From assembly GCA_000404785.1 (NCBI GenBank), contig ASNI01000004.1, forward strand, positions 13,345-77,344: a stretch of DNA of 64,000 bases, written 5' to 3'. This DNA comes from Cloacimonetes bacterium SCGC AAA252-N17. GTDB lineage: Bacteria; Cloacimonadota; Cloacimonadia; JGIOTU-2. Made by a program: the position numbers and the translations under genes. The notes under the pieces were generated by a model, which worked only from the letters and a program-made list of their open reading frames with translations, was not told where the DNA came from and ran no database searches. Positions within the stretch are counted from its first letter, which is position 1; each line of letters starts with the position of its first letter. Shown here piece by piece: positions 33,020-42,535 of this stretch.

Positions 33020-35101
33020 ATGAAATTTAAAAAAGAGAAATTAGCATTTGGTATTTCCCAGGATGGATTATCAATTAAAGTTGCTCAACTTGCTTTAGAA
33101 AATGGTAAAATAAAGATACAGCGTTTAGAAGAGACTGAACTTTCATGTTCTCTATACCCAAAAGAAATCACTGAAGAAGAAAAGAAATCCGCATTAAAAG
33201 AATCAGAGTTTACTGACTTAGAAGAGGAAGAGCTAAATATTCCGGAAATCTCAGAATTTGATGAAAAAGAAAGTTTTGAAGAAATTGAAAAAGAAAAAGC
33301 AATATCAGGGCAAAATGACTTACAAAAATTACTTCTTAAATTTCCTATAGAAAAAGGCAAGATTGCCCTCAATGCAAACGAAGAACAAATTTCATATAAG
33401 CAATTTGATGAAATACCTACAGCAAAGATAAAAAAGAGAATCAAATCAGAATTTTTATCCAAAGAAGAAATCCAATCCAAAGATTATGAGTTAAGTTATA
33501 TATTAAATCCTGATAAAACTATTCTGGCTTTTGTGCATCGTGGTAAGTTTGAACTTCTTAATGCCTTGCAGGATATTAATCTTGTTATTTCAAAAAGGAA
33601 ATTCTTTTATAGCTTTATAGATACAAATGAAATCTCACTAATGAATTTAGTCAGAACTTGCTATGACTTTCCTCCAGAGGATTATGTGTTGATTTTGTAC
33701 ATTGGTATTGATTATAGAGTGGGAATTGTAATGAAAGGTGGCAGCTATGTAAAAACCTTTCCAATTATTGTTACGCAAACTGATTTAGAGGGAATTAAGA
33801 AGGCAATTTATTCAAAAGTTATATTGGAACAGGATGTATCGGGCATTCCAATAACTCAGCATTTAGTCATGGCTGGGAAAAACATACTTGATGAAGATGT
33901 TGAATATTTTAAGAAAAATCTAAAACCTAAATCAACAGTTTGCCGTTTAGATTTAAAGAATATTGATATTTCGGAAATCAAGAGTGATGAGCAACTATCA
34001 AAAAAAATTGCAAGATTTGCAATACCAATTGCACTTGCATGGAAGACATTAGAACCAAAAAATAAAGATTTTTTCCCAAGCAATCTTCTTCTATCAAAGA
34101 TAATTGAAAGGCAAAAGCATTTTAAAATTTCCTGGCACGGATTGCTTGTATTAGCAGCTATTTTCTATTTTTCACTAACTGGCACTATTAAACATCAGGA
34201 TCTCAGCCAGAAAATCATTGAAGCTAGAACACAGAACTATAATATAGAGGTAGAACTTCGGAAAAACAGAAATATACTTGCAAAACTAAATGAAGTCAAA
34301 AATCAAATATCTACTTTGCAACAGAATGAAGGAAAAACCGAGAGGATAATTGGCAACAAAAATCAATGGTATTATATATTAAATACGCTTTCAAACTTTC
34401 TATTAGAAAATAAAATAAGCTGGATAACAAGCTTGAATAGTAGAGAAGATAATTTTCAAATCTCAGGCTATACAACTCAAAGGAGAAATATTATTGGCTT
34501 TTCAGAACTATTCCCTAATGGCAGAATTATTGAAGTTACAAGTTATTTAATACAGGAATTTCCCATCTGGAAATTTGTTATGGTCTTTTCGTATCCAAAT
34601 CCTGAAGATACTAAAAAAGAAGAAGAAAATTTATCTAAAATTTACATAGCTGAAGTAACGGAAAAACCATCAGAACCAGAACCTGTAACCAAAGAACCAA
34701 TTAAACCTGAGATTTATAAAGAAGATTCTAAAAAAGATAAATTAAAAATTTATAACTCTATTACAAAATTATATTTTGCAAGTAATTTAAAAGAAGCATA
34801 CGAAAGGTTTAAAGAATTTGTTTTAGAATACCCTGAGTATAAATATTCTTATAATGCTAACTATCTTATGGGGGAATGCTTGTATCTAATGGGTAAAATA
34901 TCAGAAGCAAAAGCAATTTTTGAAAGAACTCTTACACTTGGAGGAACAAAAACTCCTGATGCACTTATGATGCTGGGAAACTCATATAAAAAAGAAAATA
35001 ATATAGAAAAAGCAAATCATTACTGGAACCAGCTAATAAAGAATTTTCCCAATAATAGATTAGCTAAAATCGCAAAAAACAAAATCATAGAGAATATGTA
35101 A
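33020..35101 (+). CDS. PilM-PilN-like fusion with C-terminal TPR domain
   Basis: The N-terminal about 360 residues look like the actin-like PilM/GspL cytoplasmic domain (opening KLAFGISQDGLSIKVAQLAL; later DYVLILYIGIDYRVGIVMKG), with an acidic insertion at about 40-95. A single transmembrane helix (about 370-388, HGLLVLAAIFYFSLTG) is followed by a periplasmic PilN-like coiled-coil and ferredoxin-like region (about 390-530). The last about 120 residues are TPR-like (YNANYLMGECLYLMGKISEAKAIFER, read in two parts). Takes the place of separate pilM and pilN. Followed by pilO with a 2-bp gap. Confidence 0.78.
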   Translation: MKFKKEKLAFGISQDGLSIKVAQLALENGKIKIQRLEETELSCSLYPKEITEEEKKSALKESEFTDLEEEELNIPEISEFDEKESFEEIEKEKAISGQNDLQKLLLKFPIEKGKIALNANEEQISYKQFDEIPTAKIKKRIKSEFLSKEEIQSKDYELSYILNPDKTILAFVHRGKFELLNALQDINLVISKRKFFYSFIDTNEISLMNLVRTCYDFPPEDYVLILYIGIDYRVGIVMKGGSYVKTFPIIVTQTDLEGIKKAIYSKVILEQDVSGIPITQHLVMAGKNILDEDVEYFKKNLKPKSTVCRLDLKNIDISEIKSDEQLSKKIARFAIPIALAWKTLEPKNKDFFPSNLLLSKIIERQKHFKISWHGLLVLAAIFYFSLTGTIKHQDLSQKIIEARTQNYNIEVELRKNRNILAKLNEVKNQISTLQQNEGKTERIIGNKNQWYYILNTLSNFLLENKISWITSLNSREDNFQISGYTTQRRNIIGFSELFPNGRIIEVTSYLIQEFPIWKFVMVFSYPNPEDTKKEEENLSKIYIAEVTEKPSEPEPVTKEPIKPEIYKEDSKKDKLKIYNSITKLYFASNLKEAYERFKEFVLEYPEYKYSYNANYLMGECLYLMGKISEAKAIFERTLTLGGTKTPDALMMLGNSYKKENNIEKANHYWNQLIKNFPNNRLAKIAKNKIIENM

Positions 35102-35103
35102 TT

Positions 35104-35976
35104 ATGCCATATGTAATTAGAAATACAATCGTTTTAGCAGTTTTACTGTTAATTGTTTTATTTGTAAGTATTATCGGAAATGCAAATTCGGTAAGAAAAT
35201 TTGAAGAGGCAAAGAAATCATACAATGAGAAAGTAAAAATGTTAGAAACCCTCAAGAGAACCGATCCTGATATAAAAGATGAAGCTCGAATTATAAAAGA
35301 GCTTGAGAATATGCAAAAAAAAGCACTTGAAAGCAATAAAGTTATACTGAAAGATGATAATCCGACTCTTTCATATCAATATTTGATTGGTATTTGTGAT
35401 AATTTTTGCCCTGATGTTAATTTTAACTTCCGAACTGCAGGTTCAGGCCAAATGGAAGACATTTCTTTCAATACATATAACATCTCTGGAGATGCTAATA
35501 TAGAATCTCTTCATTTTTTTATTTATCAAATTGAATATCAGCCCCCACTTTATACAGTTGAATCTATCAAGCTTTCTGAACAATCGGTAGCTATGGCTGA
35601 TACAGTAAATTTTATGCTTGTTTTACGAGCATATTTTAATGACAATGGAACTAAATTAAAAGATATACCAATGAGAAGTTTTAGATTTACAAATCTAACA
35701 TATAACCCATTTTATTCCAGAATTCACGAGCCTATATTAAATATGGAAGAGGAAAAATATCTTAATGTGTATACAGCATCAATGATAGGTTTAACTCCGA
35801 ATAGAGTATTTTTGCGCGATGAAAATGGAAAAATTAATACTCTCACTCCGGGATACAAAGTTGCTTATGGCTATCTGGATCATATCAACTGGAATAAACA
35901 AGCTGCTGTATTTAAGATAAATCGTATCGGAATCTCAGAGAAAAAAATTATATATATCGAGGGTGATACACAATGA
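35104..35976 (+). CDS. PilO-like alignment-complex protein
   Basis: The 290-residue protein has one N-terminal transmembrane helix (about 8-26, IVLAVLLLIVLFVSIIGN), a coiled-coil (about 28-75) and a periplasmic ferredoxin-like domain (about 85-180) with the PilO-type pattern ISGDANIESLHFFIYQIE, then a beta-rich tail. Position between the PilMN fusion and the secretin matches PilO in pilMNOPQ; the tail may provide the PilP function, since no separate pilP is present. Overlaps the secretin start by 4 bp. Confidence 0.75.
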   Translation: MPYVIRNTIVLAVLLLIVLFVSIIGNANSVRKFEEAKKSYNEKVKMLETLKRTDPDIKDEARIIKELENMQKKALESNKVILKDDNPTLSYQYLIGICDNFCPDVNFNFRTAGSGQMEDISFNTYNISGDANIESLHFFIYQIEYQPPLYTVESIKLSEQSVAMADTVNFMLVLRAYFNDNGTKLKDIPMRSFRFTNLTYNPFYSRIHEPILNMEEEKYLNVYTASMIGLTPNRVFLRDENGKINTLTPGYKVAYGYLDHINWNKQAAVFKINRIGISEKKIIYIEGDTQ

Positions 35977-37184
35977 AAAAATTATTGCTTTTTTTTATTT
36001 TAATATTTTTGTCTAGCACGCTTTTCTGTCAATGGAAAGAAGAAAAAATCATTTCGCCAGAAGAGTTAATTACAATCTCCCGGGATACAAATTTTCCTGA
36101 TGCAATTATAGCACTTGAAACAATGTCTCAAAGATTTGAAGGACGTAAAATAGTTAATATGAGCAGTTTTACCGCACCTATTGGAATTCCAATTAAACAG
36201 CTATATTGGAAAGATGCTTTAGAGCTTATTATAAACTTTAATAATCTCATTCTTGAAGAACTGCCAGGAATTTATCTAATAAGAGATCGGGTTATAGAAG
36301 AAAAACCACCAGAAGAAGTAATGCTAGAAGAGAAGGAAATTACTCCTGATACTGAGCAGATACGAATCAGTTCAATATTTTTTATTGCTGATAAGTCAGT
36401 ATTAAACAGTATTGGCATAGATTGGTCAACACTTTACAACGGCAAAGTTGTAGCAGCAATAAATTTTTCAGGTGGGAGCCAAGTAATAAGTGATATATTT
36501 AATGCAAGTGGAACAACAACATTGGAATCAGGTGACATTACAATTGATGTAAATACACTCTTACGAATAATAGAAGCCAACCAAAAAGGAACCATTATCG
36601 CCCGACCAAGTATAGTTGTTATATCAGGCAGAAAAGGATACATACAAGTCGGTAAAGATTTCTCTGTAAAAACCAGAGATGAAGCAGGTAATATTACAGA
36701 TAAATTTTTTACAACTGGGGTGATTTTAGAGGCAACCCCCACAATCGTTAAGGATAGTCTTAAGACAGCTATACATCTGGTTGCCAAAGTAGAGAGGAGT
36801 TCTGCTGTGCCAGGAGAAATTAGCACCATTATAAATATGAGTCAATCCACAACTGAAGTGCTTTTATTTAATGGAGAGGAAACGGTTATTGGCGGACTTT
36901 ATAGTACAGAAGACACTAAAGTGAGAACCGGAGTACCGCTTTTAAAAGACCTTCCCTGGTGGGTTTTTGGTCTTCGCTATCTTTTTGGATATAATAAACA
37001 CGATAGAGCAGAGAAAGAAATGATAATAATCTTAAAAGCAGAAATTCTTGAACCTATTGAACAGAGGATGGAAGAAGATATTTCTACCAAAGAAAAAATC
37101 CAGAAGATGCGAGATGCAAAAGCATATATTGATACACTTTTTAACGAAAATAAAAGGGATAAAAATGATAAAAACAAGGAATAA
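35973..37184 (+). CDS. Secretin (PilQ/GspD family)
   Basis: Signal peptide (KKLLLFFILIFLSSTLF), a short N-domain region (about 25-115) and the secretin channel domain (about 125-360): ANQKGTIIARPSIVVISG, VGVILEATPTI-like segment GVILEATPTIVKD and GEETVIGGLYSTEDTKVRTGVPLLKDLPW. At 403 residues it is shorter than typical PilQ (about 600-700), with few N-domains and no AMIN domain. Forms the outer membrane pore for the pilus. Overlaps the following lipoprotein by 20 bp. Confidence 0.88.
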   Translation: MKKLLLFFILIFLSSTLFCQWKEEKIISPEELITISRDTNFPDAIIALETMSQRFEGRKIVNMSSFTAPIGIPIKQLYWKDALELIINFNNLILEELPGIYLIRDRVIEEKPPEEVMLEEKEITPDTEQIRISSIFFIADKSVLNSIGIDWSTLYNGKVVAAINFSGGSQVISDIFNASGTTTLESGDITIDVNTLLRIIEANQKGTIIARPSIVVISGRKGYIQVGKDFSVKTRDEAGNITDKFFTTGVILEATPTIVKDSLKTAIHLVAKVERSSAVPGEISTIINMSQSTTEVLLFNGEETVIGGLYSTEDTKVRTGVPLLKDLPWWVFGLRYLFGYNKHDRAEKEMIIILKAEILEPIEQRMEEDISTKEKIQKMRDAKAYIDTLFNENKRDKNDKNKE

Positions 37185-38991
37185 AAACCCTATTAAGTTT
37201 TTCTGCTTTGCTATACTTGGTATTATATCTTTTTATTTGATAAGTTGTGGCGTAAAGCTAACTTCTCCAGGTAGCCATGATGCTCCTACAGATTTGGAGA
37301 TAAAAAAAATAGAGGAAGGTAGAGTTGAACTAAGCTGGAAATATTCTATTTCTACTGATGATACTCTACAATTTGTTATAGCAAAAAGAATTGGTAAAGG
37401 CACCTGGATCGAGACGTATTCAATTGTAGTTGAATCCCCTTTTAACTTCGTTGATAATATCCTTACAAATGATAGCCTTGCATATGCCTATAAGGTTAAA
37501 GTCCATAATATAGAGACTGATATAACTTCGCAATTCTCTGAAGTTGTTGCCTATCTCTCTCCACAAACTGCCCCAACGGATCTGAATATTGTGCAAACTT
37601 CCCAGGAGAAATTGAAAGTAAGCTGGGAGGACCATTGCGTAGGCGAAGAAGGCTATTATATTGATAAAAAGATAGATAATGGAAGTTGGACTGATAAGTA
37701 TAAAATTCTCACTGCCAATACAACCTCTTTGAGTGACTCTACCAATCTTTTTGAAACAGTTTATTATCGTGTTTGGGTGTTTGTTGGGGAATCAAAAAAA
37801 GGTGGGGTTGAGAATTCTATAGTTACCACTTTGCCAGCTCCCAGCAATTTAATCTTGCAAAAACCAGATCCATGTAAAATCAGCCTTTCTTGGAACGACA
37901 ATAGCGATGGGGAAGAAGGATTTTATATTGATAAAAAAATTGGTGAATTAGATTGGATTACGGAGTATGATTCTGTAGCAACTAATACTAATTCTTTTAT
38001 AGATGATATTACGCAACCTTGTGGAACTTTTTACTATCGCGTTAGAGCCTATGCCTATGACTCTACTTATTGTAACACATTTTACTCTGGATATAGTAAT
38101 GAAGTCCATATAAATATTAGATTAGAAGAGATTGGTTCTGTGAATACCTCAGGAGATGCCACAGAAGTATTTGTCGCAAACTGGAAAGCCTTTGTGGCTG
38201 ATCAATATAATGGACTTGTGCTTATCGATTGTTCAAATCCAAGTGCACCTAATGAAATCAGCAGTATAAGCTTTAATGATAGAACACTATCAGTTTTTGT
38301 TGACAATAATTTTGCTTATATAACTAATCACAATGGTGGGTTAAATATAGTCGATGTCAACTCGCTTGTAAAAATAGACAGTTGTGCAACTGCTGGGGTT
38401 CCAAATGATGTATTTGTTTCTGGTGATTTTGCCTATATTGCAATTGGTGAAGATGGAGTTTCAATATTAACTGAAACTGAACCTCTAAGTTTTATGGGAA
38501 ATTGCGGGACTGGTGGAGATGCAAGAAAAGTCTTTGCTTATGAAGACCCCTCTCCTTTTGTTTTTGTAGCTAATGGTCTTGACGGCGGTATTGCTATATT
38601 AGATGTTTCCGAGCCATCAAATCCCTTATTTGTATCTGACCTTCCAATTGCTGGGCTTGCCCAAGATGTTTATGCACTTGGTAATTATGCCTATCTAGCA
38701 AATGGTGAGAAAGGATTAGAAATTATTGATATTTCTGATGCAAATTCTCCATTGCCTGTTGCCAATTGCCCAACAGATGGTTTTGCCTATAGTGTCTATG
38801 CCCGAGATAATTATGTCTATTTAGCAGACAAAGAGGAGGGACTGTTCGTAATTGATGTTTCAGATCCTTTGGCTCCTTACATCTTAGGAACATTTGAGAT
38901 GTCGACCGAGCCAGTTTCAATTTATCTATATGGCAGTTACGCTTTTCTTGCTGATAATGAAGGACTAAAAATTGTTCAGGTTGCTCCATAA
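37165..38991 (+). CDS. Surface lipoprotein with fibronectin III-like and LVIVD propeller repeats
   Basis: About 608 residues. The lipoprotein signal has lipobox LISC (Cys about residue 28). Three FnIII-like modules (about 40-310; APTDLEIKKIEEGRVELSW, APTDLNIVQTSQEKLKVSW, APSNLILQKPDPCKISLSW) precede about seven LVIVD-type propeller blades (about 325-608; for example FAYITNHNGGLNIVDV and YAYLANGEKGLEIIDI). Start is the ATG at 37165 overlapping the secretin; the open frame extends further back but lacks a signal. Co-transcription with the secretin suggests an outer-membrane or surface role linked to the pilus. Confidence 0.82.
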   Translation: MIKTRNKNPIKFFCFAILGIISFYLISCGVKLTSPGSHDAPTDLEIKKIEEGRVELSWKYSISTDDTLQFVIAKRIGKGTWIETYSIVVESPFNFVDNILTNDSLAYAYKVKVHNIETDITSQFSEVVAYLSPQTAPTDLNIVQTSQEKLKVSWEDHCVGEEGYYIDKKIDNGSWTDKYKILTANTTSLSDSTNLFETVYYRVWVFVGESKKGGVENSIVTTLPAPSNLILQKPDPCKISLSWNDNSDGEEGFYIDKKIGELDWITEYDSVATNTNSFIDDITQPCGTFYYRVRAYAYDSTYCNTFYSGYSNEVHINIRLEEIGSVNTSGDATEVFVANWKAFVADQYNGLVLIDCSNPSAPNEISSISFNDRTLSVFVDNNFAYITNHNGGLNIVDVNSLVKIDSCATAGVPNDVFVSGDFAYIAIGEDGVSILTETEPLSFMGNCGTGGDARKVFAYEDPSPFVFVANGLDGGIAILDVSEPSNPLFVSDLPIAGLAQDVYALGNYAYLANGEKGLEIIDISDANSPLPVANCPTDGFAYSVYARDNYVYLADKEEGLFVIDVSDPLAPYILGTFEMSTEPVSIYLYGSYAFLADNEGLKIVQVAP

Positions 38992-39049
38992 TTAAAATAA
39001 GTAATATAAATGAAATTTGCATTAAAGCAAAAAAAATAAGGAGAAAAAA

Positions 39050-39557
39050 ATGAGAAAATTAATTAAGATTAATGAGGATAAGATGAAAAAAATACTCATT
39101 ATCCTATGTGGTTTGTTACTTTTAACCACAATTGCAATTGCTGATACTCATGTGGATCCTGGAACTGTAAGTGGCATATGGACTCTTGCCAATAGTCCAT
39201 ATATTATTGATGGTGAAATCCTGATTATAGATGTTGATACATTGAGAATTGAACCTGGTGTAGAAGTCCAATTTTCCGGGCATTATAAGTTTAGTGTTTT
39301 CGGCATATCCCAATCCATTTGATAGAATTATTACTTTCGACTTCACAGCTATACATGAAAAAGTTGAGAATCTGTCAATTTATAATATTAAAGGGCGTTT
39401 GGTTAAAAAATTCACCAATAATGACTTCAACAACTCAACTATTTTGAATTGGACAGGATTCGATTCAAATGGAAAATCAATCTCACCTGGAATCTATTTA
39501 TACAAAATTAATACATCTCGCTTCACCACACTTGGAAAGATCGCTTTTGTTCAGTAG
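39050..39557 (+). pseudogene. Remnant of a secreted beta-helix protein with FlgD-like C-terminal domain
   Basis: Frame 1 (39050-39322) encodes a signal peptide (KKILIILCGLLLLTTIAIA) and the start of a surface beta-helix protein (GTVSGIWTLANSPYIIDGEI, then LRIEPGVEVQFSG). Near 39294 the sense continues only in another frame: AYPNPFDRIITFDFTAIHEK through SPGIYLYKINTSR to FVQ at 39557, the typical FlgD-like/Por-type C-terminal sorting-like domain. An internal deletion has joined the two ends out of frame. SD AAGGAG precedes the ATG. Alternatively, two tiny independent ORFs, which is less likely. Confidence 0.75.
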
Positions 39558-39576
39558 GAACAGGTTTTGTTATACT
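39547..39576 (+). promoter_or_regulatory. Possible sigma-70 promoter of the hybrid kinase gene
   Basis: TTGTTC (39547-39552) and TATACT (39571-39576) are separated by 18 bp, 35 bp before the GTG start. A weak match, judged by eye. Confidence 0.3.
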
Positions 39577-39611
39577 AAGCATAAATAATATTTTTTGATC
39601 AAAGGACATAC

Positions 39612-41189
39612 GTGAACAATTCAGATAAAATGAGCCTTCTTGGTAAAGAAGAAGAGTATCTCCAGCTTAAAAAAGCAGTAGAAACAATGAAATTAGGTGT
39701 TACAATATCAAATACAAAGGGTGAAATACTATACACTAATCCTGCAGATGCGCATATGCATGGCTGGGAGCCAGATGAACTGATTGCCAAAGATGTCCGC
39801 ATTTTTGCAACAATGAAAAAGTTACAGCCGTGGAAAATGGACCAGGTAATGGAATGGAAAGGAATGACTCGGGAAAGTACGAATATTACTAAAACAGGTG
39901 TCCCTTTTCCGGTTCGCCTAATTTCTGATGTTGTTAGAAATGCAGAAGGTATTCCAACTTCTGTTGTAACTCTTTGTGAAAATATTACTGAATCTAAAAA
40001 GCTTGAGCAGGAACTGAAAGAAAGTGAGGAAAAACTTCGCCAGACCCAGAAAATGGAAACTATCGGTCGACTTGCCGGGGGAGTTGCTCATGATTTTAAC
40101 AATCTTCTTACCGCAATCAATGGACGCTGCGATCTTCTCCTTCGTAAGCTTAATGAATCTGATGCAATGTATAATGAACTTAAAGAGATACGCAAGGCGG
40201 GTGGCAGAGCTGCTTCATTGACGAGCCAACTCCTTACCTTTAGCAGGCAGCAAATAATCAAACCAAGAACCCTCAATCTGAATAAAGTAATTGAAGAAGT
40301 TCAAGATATGCTTCAAAGATTGATTGGAGAGGACATAATTTTAAGTACTGAATTCGAAGAAAATATGTTTATAAAAGCAGATGGCAATCAGATTGATCAA
40401 ATTCTAATGAATCTTGCAGTAAATGCGAGAGATGCCATGCTAAGCGGCGGGAAGCTCACTATCAAAACTTACTCTTCTGAAATTCGTGAAATTGATGTTG
40501 CAGGACAGATCGAAGCACTTAGTCCAGGGAATTATGCTGTCATTGATGTGACAGATACAGGTTCCGGTATGAGCAAGGATACTATTTCTCGAATATTTGA
40601 GCCCTTTTTTACTACAAAGAAAGTTGGCAAGGGTACTGGACTTGGACTTGCAACTGTTTATGGGATCATAAAGCAAAGTAATGGTGGAATTGAGGTTGAT
40701 AGTCAACTTGGCGAGGGAACTACATTTAAAATATATTTACCACAGATCGAACCTGAAGAAGATCTTCATCTCGAAACAGAAAAGCCTATAAGTAAATCAG
40801 TTTCAGAAACTACCAGCGAAAAGCAGCAAACAGTTCTTCTTGTAGAGGACCAGGATATAGTGCGGGATCTTGTCACAGAAATTCTCGAGGATGAAGGTTT
40901 AAATGTTATCACTGCTTATAATGGCATAAACGCGTTTGAAGTCACAAAAAATTACACTGAACCAATTGACCTTATGCTTACAGATGTTATTATGCCGGAA
41001 ATGAATGGAAGAGAATTAGCCGAAAAGATGAAAGCTGAAAAGCCCGAGCTTAAAATTCTCTTTATGTCCGGCTACACCGGCGAAGAGATGCGCAATCGTG
41101 GTGTTCTCGAACCTGGAACTAATTTTATTCAAAAGCCCTTCACGCCTGATGCTTTAGTAGAGAAAGTACGGGAAGTTCTTAACAGCTAA
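39612..41189 (+). CDS. PAS hybrid histidine kinase with C-terminal receiver
   Basis: The 525-residue soluble protein has a PAS domain (about 20-135, ILYTNPADAHMHGWEPDEL), HisKA with H160 in GGVAHDFNNLLTAI, HATPase_c (about 265-380; NLAVNARDAM, DTGSGMS, GKGTGLGLATVYGII) and a receiver (about 405-525; LMLTDVIMPEMNG, lysine in IQKPFTP). GTG start with AAAGGA upstream. It ends 5 bp from the convergent mnmE gene with no terminator between them. Signal and target unknown. Confidence 0.92.
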   Translation: MNNSDKMSLLGKEEEYLQLKKAVETMKLGVTISNTKGEILYTNPADAHMHGWEPDELIAKDVRIFATMKKLQPWKMDQVMEWKGMTRESTNITKTGVPFPVRLISDVVRNAEGIPTSVVTLCENITESKKLEQELKESEEKLRQTQKMETIGRLAGGVAHDFNNLLTAINGRCDLLLRKLNESDAMYNELKEIRKAGGRAASLTSQLLTFSRQQIIKPRTLNLNKVIEEVQDMLQRLIGEDIILSTEFEENMFIKADGNQIDQILMNLAVNARDAMLSGGKLTIKTYSSEIREIDVAGQIEALSPGNYAVIDVTDTGSGMSKDTISRIFEPFFTTKKVGKGTGLGLATVYGIIKQSNGGIEVDSQLGEGTTFKIYLPQIEPEEDLHLETEKPISKSVSETTSEKQQTVLLVEDQDIVRDLVTEILEDEGLNVITAYNGINAFEVTKNYTEPIDLMLTDVIMPEMNGRELAEKMKAEKPELKILFMSGYTGEEMRNRGVLEPGTNFIQKPFTPDALVEKVREVLNS

Positions 41190-41194
41190 TTCGG

Positions 41195-42535
41195 TTATTT
41201 CCCTATACAAAATCGATCAAATATCGAGTTAATAATATCCTCACTACTTATTTTACCGATTATTTCCTCAAGATATTCACTCGCTTCATGTAGGTCAAAG
41301 GCAATAAATTCAAGCCCCTTTTCTGCTTTTGTCGTTTCTATTGCTTGATCGATTGCTTTCAAGCTTTTTTCTGCAGCCCCGAGCTGTCGAGAGTTGGTAA
41401 TAATGCCACCAGTTAGATCAAATTTCTGTATATCAATATTTTTAATTATTTCTTGCTTCAGCCGGTTTATTCCATCGCCTGTTTTAGCTGAAACATGAAT
41501 ATCATGTTCTTTACTGAGTTGATTTCTTTCAATTAAATCAATCTTATTCAAAACTCTCAGTATTTTTATGCCTTTAAGATTCAGTTCTGGTGTTTCACGT
41601 GAAACACTGCAATCCTCTATCCACAAAATCAAATGAGCATTCTTGATTATATTATATGATTTTTCAATGCCATATTTTTCTATTTTGTCTGTGCTCTCTC
41701 TTAATCCTGCTGTATCGAAAAGTCTCACCAAGTAGCCCTCAAGAGCGATATCCTCCTCGATATAATCACGTGTGGTTCCGGGAAATTCGGTTACTATCGC
41801 CCTCTCGTTCTCAATTATTTTATTAAACACACTTGATTTACCTGCATTTGTAGGACCTGCTATCACAACTCTGTAACCATCATGAAGAATCAAGCCCTCA
41901 TGGGCAGTTGCGATCAATCTTTCAATCCTTGCTTTAATATCTTTAAGGATATTAAGATAATCTTCATATTTTTTATGCTCTAATCCTTGTTCAGAAAAAT
42001 CTATATCCAGCTCAATTTCAGATCTTATTGAAGATATGTCCTTCAAAATTAAACTAATCGAATGATGTAATTTCCCTTCAAGCTGATATATTGCTGACTG
42101 CAATGAATGCTTTGTTGAAGCATGAATTAGATCAATAACTGCCTCTGCTTCAGTGAGGTCGATCTTACCATTTAGAAACGCTCTTTTTGTAAATTCACCC
42201 TTTTCAGCATGCCTTGCACCATTTTTTAGAATAGTTTGAAGAACTCGCTGCGTTACAAAAGAACCACCGTGGCAGCTTATTTCTAAGACATCCTCTCCTG
42301 TAAAACTATTTGGCTTTTTGAAAACCGATACAAGGGCTTCATCAATTAATGCTTTCTCATCATAAATTTTCCCATAGTATATATGATGTGATTGCATTTC
42401 TTTTACAGAGAGGTTGGTTTTAAAAATTTTCTTGAGAATTTCAGTACAATCTGACCCGCTTATTCTAATTACAGAAATGCCGCCAATGCCCGGAGGTGTC
42501 GAAACTGCTGCGATCGTATCATTATGATCAATCAT
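41195..42535 (-). CDS. mnmE: tRNA modification GTPase MnmE (TrmE)
   Basis: The 446-residue protein has an N-terminal folate-binding domain (TIAAVSTPPGIGGISVIRISG), a helical domain and an inserted Ras-like G domain (G1 GPTNAGKSS, switch region EFPGTTRDY, G3 DTAG, G4 NKID). The C-terminal FCIGK carries the catalytic cysteine C443. Works with MnmG to make cmnm5U34 in tRNA. The G domain coding region contains a perfect parS palindrome at 41591-41606. Overlaps dxs by 4 bp. Confidence 0.97.
   Translation of the reverse strand: MIDHNDTIAAVSTPPGIGGISVIRISGSDCTEILKKIFKTNLSVKEMQSHHIYYGKIYDEKALIDEALVSVFKKPNSFTGEDVLEISCHGGSFVTQRVLQTILKNGARHAEKGEFTKRAFLNGKIDLTEAEAVIDLIHASTKHSLQSAIYQLEGKLHHSISLILKDISSIRSEIELDIDFSEQGLEHKKYEDYLNILKDIKARIERLIATAHEGLILHDGYRVVIAGPTNAGKSSVFNKIIENERAIVTEFPGTTRDYIEEDIALEGYLVRLFDTAGLRESTDKIEKYGIEKSYNIIKNAHLILWIEDCSVSRETPELNLKGIKILRVLNKIDLIERNQLSKEHDIHVSAKTGDGINRLKQEIIKNIDIQKFDLTGGIITNSRQLGAAEKSLKAIDQAIETTKAEKGLEFIAFDLHEASEYLEEIIGKISSEDIINSIFDRFCIGK
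41591..41606. promoter_or_regulatory. parS centromere site (perfect palindrome)
   Basis: TGTTTCACGTGAAACA is identical to the 16-bp consensus parS bound by chromosomal ParB. It lies inside mnmE, where it encodes a VSRET-containing segment. ParA and ParB are encoded at 12908-14517. Confidence 0.93.

Noticed and set aside
37048..37164. Extended N-terminus of the propeller lipoprotein
   Set aside because: Lies within the secretin gene and lacks a signal peptide; the ATG at 37165 starts a proper lipoprotein signal.
41617..41625. DnaA-box-like CTATCCACA near parS
   Set aside because: A single 8/9 match inside mnmE, no cluster of boxes and no AT-rich unwinding element; not enough to call oriC.
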